This document shows positions 5,961 through 10,853 of a stretch of DNA of 10,853 nucleotides, one piece after another (the first letter of the stretch is position 1; each line of letters begins with the position of its first letter). Position numbers and translations under genes: made by a program. The DNA comes from Abditibacteriota bacterium (GTDB taxonomy: Bacteria > Armatimonadota > UBA5829). The DNA is taken from assembly GCA_017958015.1 (NCBI GenBank), contig JAGDDM010000016.1:1-10853 (forward strand), written 5' to 3'. The notes beneath the pieces were generated by a model, which saw nothing but the letters and a program-made list of their open reading frames with translations, made no database searches and was not told the origin of the DNA.

Positions 5961-6851
5961 TTATTTTACTCTCCTTGCGGAGTGATATCTCGATTTGTAG
6001 TAGGCGGAAGAAAGGGAATCCACCTTGACGCCGGTGCGCACGCTTGAAGCGTGGACGATGTTGCCGTTGCCGATGTAGATGGCAACGTGGGAGACGCCTC
6101 TGCCTCTGGTGTTGAAGAACACCAGGTCGCCGGGCTGAAGATCGGACTTGGACACGGGGGTGCCCACTTTGGACTGAGCCGAGGAGGTCCGGGGGAGTTT
6201 GATTCCGTGCTGGGCGAATACGTAGGACGTAAAGCCGGAGCAGTCGAAACCGCCTTTGCCGGTGCCGCCCCGTCTGTAGCGGCTGCCTCTGCAGGAGAGG
6301 GCGGTGCCCACCACGTTGCGGGATTCGGACACGGACTTTTCGGCGGCGGACTTTTCGGAAACCTTTTCCTTGGAGTCCGCGGAGTCGTATTCCGGAGCGG
6401 GGCCGGAGGAGAGGAGGCCGCGGAAAATGTAGCCGGTGGTGCCGCCTACGCTGACCTTCGCCCAATCGTCGTTTACGCGCTCGATTACTCTGCAGTCAAC
6501 GAACTTGGCCAAAACCGCCGCTTTTTCGGAGGATTTGGAGGGTCCTTTGCGCAGAATAACGTTTTCGGTGTTGGTGTGAACCGTCACCATGGCGGCGCGG
6601 CTCTTGTTGGTAACGTTGCCGCTTCTTCCGGAAGCGGGGATAATCAGGACTTTGCCGATATCGAGAATATCATCGGCCGACATTTTGTTGGCGGAGAGCA
6701 CTGCCTCCGTCGTTACGTTGTATTTGGCTGCCACGGAACTTACCGTGTCGCCGGCGGCCACCGTATGCTTTTGGGAAGCGAAAGCGCTCACCGCCAGAAG
6801 GGCCGCGAGAGCCGCGGATACGATGACTTTTTTGAGTGTGCTTTTAAGCAA
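5961..6851 (-). CDS. Secreted LysM-SH3-NlpC/P60 peptidoglycan endopeptidase
   Basis: Exported cysteine peptidase expected to cut stem-peptide bonds of peptidoglycan during wall growth or turnover. The 296-residue protein has a signal peptide (about 1-26, ending SAFA), one LysM module for glycan binding (about 28-72, HTVAAGDTVSSVAAKYN to GKVLIIP), a bacterial SH3 domain (about 89-146, with VILRKGPS and WAKVSVGGTTGYI), a Ser/Lys/Glu-rich linker (about 151-177), and the NlpC/P60 domain (about 178-296). The catalytic Cys204 is in FDCSGF, His255 in VSHVAIYIG, and His267 in IVHASS is the likely third residue. The start is a TTG at 6849-6851, chosen because AAAGGAG lies 8 nt upstream and no in-frame ATG fits the signal peptide. 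A short GCTCT/AGAGC hairpin sits just before the ribosome site. It has its own promoter and is followed after 7 nt by the PLP-enzyme gene, so the two are probably co-transcribed. Confidence 0.95.
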   Translation of the reverse strand: MLKSTLKKVIVSAALAALLAVSAFASQKHTVAAGDTVSSVAAKYNVTTEAVLSANKMSADDILDIGKVLIIPASGRSGNVTNKSRAAMVTVHTNTENVILRKGPSKSSEKAAVLAKFVDCRVIERVNDDWAKVSVGGTTGYIFRGLLSSGPAPEYDSADSKEKVSEKSAAEKSVSESRNVVGTALSCRGSRYRRGGTGKGGFDCSGFTSYVFAQHGIKLPRTSSAQSKVGTPVSKSDLQPGDLVFFNTRGRGVSHVAIYIGNGNIVHASSVRTGVKVDSLSSAYYKSRYHSARRVK

Positions 6852-6918
6852 AACTTAGTCTCCTTTGGTGCTCTTAAAGAGCCGGATTTTCGTTTTTTAC
6901 GTTTTCAAACTCATACAA

Positions 6919-6948
6919 ATTATACCGGTTTTCGGCATTCGTTGTCAA
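6919..6948 (-). promoter_or_regulatory. Sigma-70-like promoter of the wall peptidase gene
   Basis: Minus strand TTGACA (6943-6948), an 18-nt spacer and TATAAT (6919-6924) give two perfect hexamers about 70 nt upstream of the TTG start. A 7-bp inverted repeat, TTTTCGG (6929-6935) and CCGAAAA (6953-6959), is centred on the -35 hexamer and could be an operator. Confidence 0.75.
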
Positions 6949-6963
6949 ATTCCCGAAAAGCTC

Positions 6964-6992
6964 TTGCAAATAAAACGAAAATACTGTAATAT
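6964..6992 (+). promoter_or_regulatory. Promoter of the rightward dnaN-containing operon
   Basis: TTGCAA (6964-6969), a 17-nt spacer and TAATAT (6987-6992, preceded directly by TG) form a reasonable sigma-70-type promoter about 35 nt upstream of the first gene. It is divergent from the peptidase promoter, with 15 bp between the two -35 hexamers. No further promoter is obvious before 9393, so this one may drive dnaN. Confidence 0.6.
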
Positions 6993-7028
6993 ATATACTG
7001 AAGGTACATTATCGGGAGATATTATCTT

Positions 7029-8417
7029 ATGGCAAGCGAACGGAATATAGTGTTTTTGGAAGAGCCCCGCATCGGGAAACCCCTGCGCATGGTGCGCTCC
7101 GGAAAAGCCTGCACCGTCGAAAACATCAAAAAAATCATACGGAACGACAACGAGGGTACGCTTAAAATCGTAACCGTGGACGGCTTTACCTGCGTGGGTA
7201 AAGTGGATCCCCACGCGGAGTACGAGGAAGAGATTTTCCCCGAGCCCAAGCCCGGTCCCGACGGAATAATCGACGCCGTCATCGTGGACGCGGAGGAGCC
7301 CGAAACCGCCGTTGTCACCGACAACTTTGTCGAGCAGGTCGAGACGGAGGTCGAAGCCGAAATCACCGAGGAGAACTCGGGAGCGGCGGAGGACATGCCG
7401 GACTTCTCCAAGATTTTCAAGGAGAAAGAGGAAATAGATTTTTCCGAGGATTCCGCGTCTCTTGGCGACCTTTTCGGCGACAAGGGCACTCTCATCAAGC
7501 CCGGAACTCCCGTGGAGCCCAGGCCCAAGCCCGAGGAGCCGGAGCCCATCATCGAGATAGGTCCCAACGACGAGATTATCATGAAGGATCCGGACGATCC
7601 GGAGGATTATTCCGCCGAGGTGAAAGAGGCGGAAAAGAGCCGGGAGCAGAGAATCGACGAGGAGCTGGGGCGCTATCTGGAGCGGGCCAAGTCCATTCCG
7701 GAGATTTCCGAGGAAGAGCTTCGGGCGGCCAAAGCGGCCAGAAAGCACGCCGAGGAAGATTTCGAGCCGGACGTAAAGGTCAGCGTGGACACCGGCGACC
7801 CGGAAGTCATTCCCGAGGACTACGAAAGCGACACCTTCTTTAAAAAGGAAAAGGAAAAACCCTGGCTCTATCGGCGGTCCGGATTCAAACTCGGCAGAAA
7901 TTTCTTCCGTCGGTTCGGTCTCGTTGCCGTTAAGGCGCTTGTTATCGCCGCCATCGTTTCTCTCATGGGATACTATTTGGGCTACGAACCGGCCATGAAG
8001 TTCATCGATATGAACCGCACCCGGAACGCCTACACGGAGTGCAAGAAGATTCTCGCCGGCGGTGACTCCGACGAGTTCGCGGGATTCGCCTTCGACGAAT
8101 ACGCCACGATTATCAAGGCCGTGGACATGGACCAGGGCAGCCATACCCTGCGGATTACCGTGGACACCAAGGATTGGATGATGCTCATCATTCCGGAGCG
8201 GCATCAGATTATCATAAATTATTTCTCCGTGTGGACCAATCTTTTGCAGAACCGAAAGGTTGACATCAGCGACGCCTACGTGGAGATTATAAACGAGCAC
8301 CAGGTGAAAATCGCCTACGCGAGAATAGCCGGCGCCCACATATATAAGGACAAAGACATCTTGGCCAACAGCGGCTACGATCCGGACACTTTCTTCGACG
8401 AGGAAGGCTCCGAGTGA
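7029..8417 (+). CDS. Acidic single-pass membrane protein of unknown function, paralog A
   Basis: I do not recognise this family. The 462-residue protein has a long, very acidic, presumably cytoplasmic region (about 1-295), rich in Glu, Asp and Pro, with PKPEEPEP and DPDDPEDY. A charged helical stretch follows at about 195-245. Next come a PEDYESDTFF motif (262-271), a basic patch, one membrane segment (about 297-317) and a folded outer domain (about 318-455) ending SGYDPDTFF. There is no signal peptide, so N-in orientation fits the basic residues before the membrane segment. GGGAG lies about 10 nt before the ATG. It is first in a four-gene run; the next gene, 10 nt downstream, is its paralog. 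The small N-terminal block (FLEEPRIGKP to VDGFTCVGKVD, about 9-60) is absent from the paralog and may be a separate module. Reality as a gene is secure; function is unknown. Confidence 0.9.
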   Translation: MASERNIVFLEEPRIGKPLRMVRSGKACTVENIKKIIRNDNEGTLKIVTVDGFTCVGKVDPHAEYEEEIFPEPKPGPDGIIDAVIVDAEEPETAVVTDNFVEQVETEVEAEITEENSGAAEDMPDFSKIFKEKEEIDFSEDSASLGDLFGDKGTLIKPGTPVEPRPKPEEPEPIIEIGPNDEIIMKDPDDPEDYSAEVKEAEKSREQRIDEELGRYLERAKSIPEISEEELRAAKAARKHAEEDFEPDVKVSVDTGDPEVIPEDYESDTFFKKEKEKPWLYRRSGFKLGRNFFRRFGLVAVKALVIAAIVSLMGYYLGYEPAMKFIDMNRTRNAYTECKKILAGGDSDEFAGFAFDEYATIIKAVDMDQGSHTLRITVDTKDWMMLIIPERHQIIINYFSVWTNLLQNRKVDISDAYVEIINEHQVKIAYARIAGAHIYKDKDILANSGYDPDTFFDEEGSE

Positions 8418-8427
8418 GGACGGTTAA

Positions 8428-9396
8428 ATGAGAAAAAACATCAGGAAAGAAGACGACGATATTCAGGAATTACTTAACAGAGCCAAGCGAATCGATTCCG
8501 ACAACGCTCGTCAGAAAAAAGTGAACGAGGCCGTGGCCAAGTTCAGAGCCAAATACGGCGAGGAATCCGAGTCCGCGAAGGTGGCCAAGGAAGGCTTTTC
8601 CATCTTCCGCAAGAAAAAACGCGAAGAGCTGAATATCAATATCGACGATGACGAAGAGGACGTTTACGAAGAGGTCGCCGAGAAGAAAGATGAGTTTGTG
8701 GAGGGCGTTTCCGAGGGAAGCGTCAGCCCCTCTTCCAACCCGGACGTTATGCCCGAGGACTATGAGGGCGACAAGTTCTTCAGTCGCCGCAAAAAGAGAC
8801 TCGACGACAACACGGTTCGCAGTTCCCTGTTCACCACCCTCAAGTGGCGCGTGGGCGATTTCTTCGACCGCTATAAATTCCTCGGCGTTAAATACGTGAG
8901 GATTTTGGGCATCATTATCGGGGGCGCGATTATTCTCTACTTCTTCGCCTGGCTTCCCGGCAAGAAAGCCTACGACATGAAGAAGACCCGGGACGCCTAC
9001 AAGGTGATAAACGGCGTTTTCAGCGGCGAGATGAAGGACGAGTTCCCCGGAACATACGACTTCACTCAGATATCTCCCCGCATATCCAACATCAACGTGA
9101 ACATGAACTCCCACAGGCTCACCTTGGAGATAAGTCTGGACAACTGGATGAGTATGCCCCAGTCCGACAGAGGTGATTTGGTCTACTTCACCTACGGTAT
9201 GTGGAAGTCTTTCTGCGAAAAGCGGAAAATCCGCCCGGAAACCACCAGCATGATTATCAAAAACGAACACGGCGTGGTTATGTCCGAGGCCTACTACGGC
9301 GGCGGCAACATCGAGAAGGATGATATTGTAATCAAAAAATCCGGTTTGGATCCGGAGAAATATTTCGAAAAACTGCACGAGGAACACACCAAATGA
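8428..9396 (+). CDS. Single-pass membrane protein of unknown function, paralog B
   Basis: The 322-residue protein is a shorter relative of the preceding gene product. It has a charged cytoplasmic region (about 1-150) with an Asp/Glu cluster IDDDEEDVYEE (72-82), the shared motif MPEDYEGDKFF (108-118) followed by SRRKKR, one membrane segment (about 156-176, IRILGII-type hydrophobic run), and an outer domain of about 145 residues. The outer domain aligns by eye with paralog A: KKTRDAY with NRTRNAY, LEISLDNWM with ITVDTKDWM, KNEHGVV with INEHQVK, and SGLDPEKYF with SGYDPDTFF. AGGA lies about 8 nt before the ATG. The gene overlaps dnaN by 4 bp (ATGA), implying translational coupling with the sliding clamp. 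No known domain or catalytic motif is seen. An interaction or sensing role is possible but is inference only. Confidence 0.9.
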   Translation: MRKNIRKEDDDIQELLNRAKRIDSDNARQKKVNEAVAKFRAKYGEESESAKVAKEGFSIFRKKKREELNINIDDDEEDVYEEVAEKKDEFVEGVSEGSVSPSSNPDVMPEDYEGDKFFSRRKKRLDDNTVRSSLFTTLKWRVGDFFDRYKFLGVKYVRILGIIIGGAIILYFFAWLPGKKAYDMKKTRDAYKVINGVFSGEMKDEFPGTYDFTQISPRISNINVNMNSHRLTLEISLDNWMSMPQSDRGDLVYFTYGMWKSFCEKRKIRPETTSMIIKNEHGVVMSEAYYGGGNIEKDDIVIKKSGLDPEKYFEKLHEEHTK

Positions 9397-10502
9397 AGAT
9401 AATCTGCTCCAGAAAAGATTTGTACGAAGGCGCCGGCACCGTGGCGAGAGCCGTCAGCTCCCGCTCCGCTCTGCCCATTCTCAGCCATATCCTCATCTCC
9501 GCCTCCGACGGCCGCATCGAACTTGCCGCCACGGATTTGGAGCTGGGTATGCGCTGCAGCGTTGACGCCAAGGTTGACGAAGAGGGCGCCGTAACCGCCC
9601 CCGCCAAACTCCTCACCGACGTTTTGGCGGCGCTGCCGGATTTTGACGTCACCATCGAAACCGACGACAAGAACACCCTCACCCTCACCTGCGGCGCCAG
9701 CGAGTTCACCATTCTCGGACTGGCCGCCGACGAGTACCCGGTTCTGCCCAAGATGGGCGACGACGTGAAGTTCAAAATCGCCCGGAAAGTTCTCTCCGAG
9801 GCCGTTGACCGCACCGTCTTCGCCACAGGCAGAGACGAGTCCAGACCGGTTCTCAGCGGCGTCTACTTCAAGCTGGAGAACGGCACGTTGAAGCTGGTGT
9901 CCACCGACACCCACCGGCTTTGCCTTGAGACCATTCCCAACGTGGAATACACCGGCAACACCGACGCCATCGTCCCCGCCAAGGCTCTTCGGGAAATGGC
10001 GAGACTGGCCTCATTGGGCTCCGACGAAGAGGGCGTCGCCGAGATTACCATCGCCGACGGCAGAATCATGTTCGAGGTAGACGGCATCACCCTCACTTCC
10101 CGTCTTATCGACGGCGTGTTCCCCAACTTTATGAGAGTTATCCCCTCGAACAATCCCATCAAGGTCATCGCTCCCACGGATCTCCTGCGCCGCTGCGCCA
10201 AGCGCTGCGCTCTGGTGGCCGCCAACGCTCTGAACAGAATCGTCATAGACCTCGCGGGCGAGACACTCACCGTCAGCGCCGAGAGTTCCTCCGTGGGCAA
10301 GGCCAAGGAAGATATGCAGGTGATACACTCCGGCGACGATTTGAGGATTGCCTTCAACGTGGAGTATCTGCTGGATATGGTTACCCGCACGGAGACCGAG
10401 TCCATCGAGCTTGAGTTCGGCGGCGAGGTTAAGCCCGCCCTCATGAAGCCCCAGGGCGAGGAGGACTACATCTACGTCCTCATGCCCATGCAGCTCAATT
10501 AA
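9393..10502 (+). CDS. dnaN: DNA polymerase III sliding clamp (beta subunit) DnaN
   Basis: Ring-shaped clamp that holds replicative polymerase on DNA and recruits repair and initiation-control factors through its hydrophobic pocket. At 369 residues it matches the family, with three clamp folds. It opens MKIICSRKDLYEGAGTVARA and contains RSALPILSHILI (24-35), ATDLELG (46-52), FATGRDESRPVLSGVYF (143-159), the pocket segment STDTHRLCL (170-178), GVFPNF (241-246), and the characteristic C-terminus YVLMPMQLN (361-369), whose MPMQL end lines the protein-binding pocket. The ATG overlaps the stop of the preceding membrane-protein gene; GAGG lies about 10 nt upstream. Neither dnaA nor recF, the usual neighbours, is in the window. 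No promoter is obvious directly before it, so it is probably expressed from 6964-6992 or from a promoter inside the upstream genes. Confidence 0.98.
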   Translation: MKIICSRKDLYEGAGTVARAVSSRSALPILSHILISASDGRIELAATDLELGMRCSVDAKVDEEGAVTAPAKLLTDVLAALPDFDVTIETDDKNTLTLTCGASEFTILGLAADEYPVLPKMGDDVKFKIARKVLSEAVDRTVFATGRDESRPVLSGVYFKLENGTLKLVSTDTHRLCLETIPNVEYTGNTDAIVPAKALREMARLASLGSDEEGVAEITIADGRIMFEVDGITLTSRLIDGVFPNFMRVIPSNNPIKVIAPTDLLRRCAKRCALVAANALNRIVIDLAGETLTVSAESSSVGKAKEDMQVIHSGDDLRIAFNVEYLLDMVTRTETESIELEFGGEVKPALMKPQGEEDYIYVLMPMQLN

Positions 10503-10520
10503 TGTAAAGGAGAAAATATT

Positions 10521-10853
10521 ATGGCATGTTTTTTGGTATCCGCGGCTGAGGCCGTCATTACTTCGGCGGTGGCCAAGTCCGCCGAGAAACACGAAGCGGA
10601 ACACACTACCGCTGTTCCCTTTTCCCGCAAGGTGAAGTGGCTGTCCAATATGCTTTGGGGCGGCTCCGCGCTGCTGGCCTTCGAGCATGTTTGGCACGGC
10701 GAGGTTGCGCCTTGGTTCCCCTTCCTCACGGCGGCGTCGAATCCGGCGGACAAGGCGGAAATGCTTCATGAGATGGCAACCGTGGGCGTCACTATGGCTC
10801 TGCTCATCACCGCCGTTTGGTGCGGAATGCTGGCGGTGTGCGCCGTCTTCGAA
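10521..10853 (+). CDS. Small membrane protein of unknown function, cut by the window end
   Basis: The frame starts at the ATG at 10521 with AAAGGAG 8 nt upstream and is open for 111 codons to the window edge. It begins MACFLVSAAEAVITSAVAK, then a short charged stretch (AEKHEAEHTT), PFSRKVKWLSNMLWGGSALLAFEHVWHGE, which includes a hydrophobic segment at about 41-55, APWFPFLTAASNPADKAEM, and a second hydrophobic segment at about 86-109 (VGVTMALLITAVWCGML). It therefore looks like a two-pass membrane protein near its end. The sequence reminds me of a conserved uncharacterised small membrane protein seen in anaerobic bacteria, but that is memory, not a search. It lies 18 nt after dnaN and is likely co-transcribed with it. 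The FEHVWHGE stretch, with two His and two Glu, could bind a metal; that is inference. Confidence 0.85.
   Translation, partial: MACFLVSAAEAVITSAVAKSAEKHEAEHTTAVPFSRKVKWLSNMLWGGSALLAFEHVWHGEVAPWFPFLTAASNPADKAEMLHEMATVGVTMALLITAVWCGMLAVCAVFE

Noticed and set aside
6852..7028. Possible replication origin, given a divergent spacer near dnaN.
   Set aside because: No DnaA-box sequence (TTATCCACA or close variants) or AT-rich repeat array is present and dnaA is absent; the spacer is filled by two promoters and ribosome sites.

Overview
The window is bacterial chromosome, moderately GC-rich, with AGGAG-type Shine-Dalgarno sites and sigma-70-type promoters (TTGACA / TATAAT). It is ordinary housekeeping territory: no phage, transposase, CRISPR or RNA gene is visible. 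The gene families present (FtsH, RsmI, DnaN, a membrane-anchored parvulin, a LysM/SH3/NlpC-P60 wall hydrolase) do not fix a phylum.

Layout. Two blocks diverge from a 177-bp spacer (6852-7028) that holds back-to-back promoters. Leftward (minus strand) run: an exported cell-wall peptidase (5961-6851); a PLP enzyme of the D-cysteine desulfhydrase / ACC deaminase family (4967-5953); a membrane-anchored SurA/PpiD-like foldase with its own promoter (3236-4876); an intrinsic terminator; rsmI (2349-3185); ftsH, overlapping rsmI by 4 bp (505-2352); a small repeat cluster; a strong terminator; and the start of a secreted protein with its own promoter and a long structured leader (1-191). Rightward (plus strand) run: two related single-pass membrane proteins of unknown function (7029-8417 and 8428-9396); dnaN (9393-10502), overlapping the second by 4 bp; and a small membrane protein that leaves the window (10521-10853).

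Most notable point. The PLP-enzyme gene is open from an ATG at 5953 to its stop at 4969 except for one in-frame TAG at codon 47. That codon sits exactly where the family has the lysine that binds PLP (GGN-K-xRKLE). An AAG to TAG change explains it; everything else in the 328-codon frame looks intact. The likeliest reading is a recent nonsense mutation or a base-call error. Recoding is the exciting alternative, but this gene's own terminal stop and the ftsH stop are also TAG, which argues against genome-wide reassignment.

Second point. The two unknown membrane proteins ahead of dnaN are tandem paralogs with a shared PEDYE-D-FF motif before the membrane segment and a shared extracytoplasmic domain. 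They form a candidate new family, apparently co-transcribed with the sliding clamp. The leftward genes are connected by envelope and protein quality control: peptidoglycan cutting, a periplasmic-side foldase, and the FtsH membrane protease.
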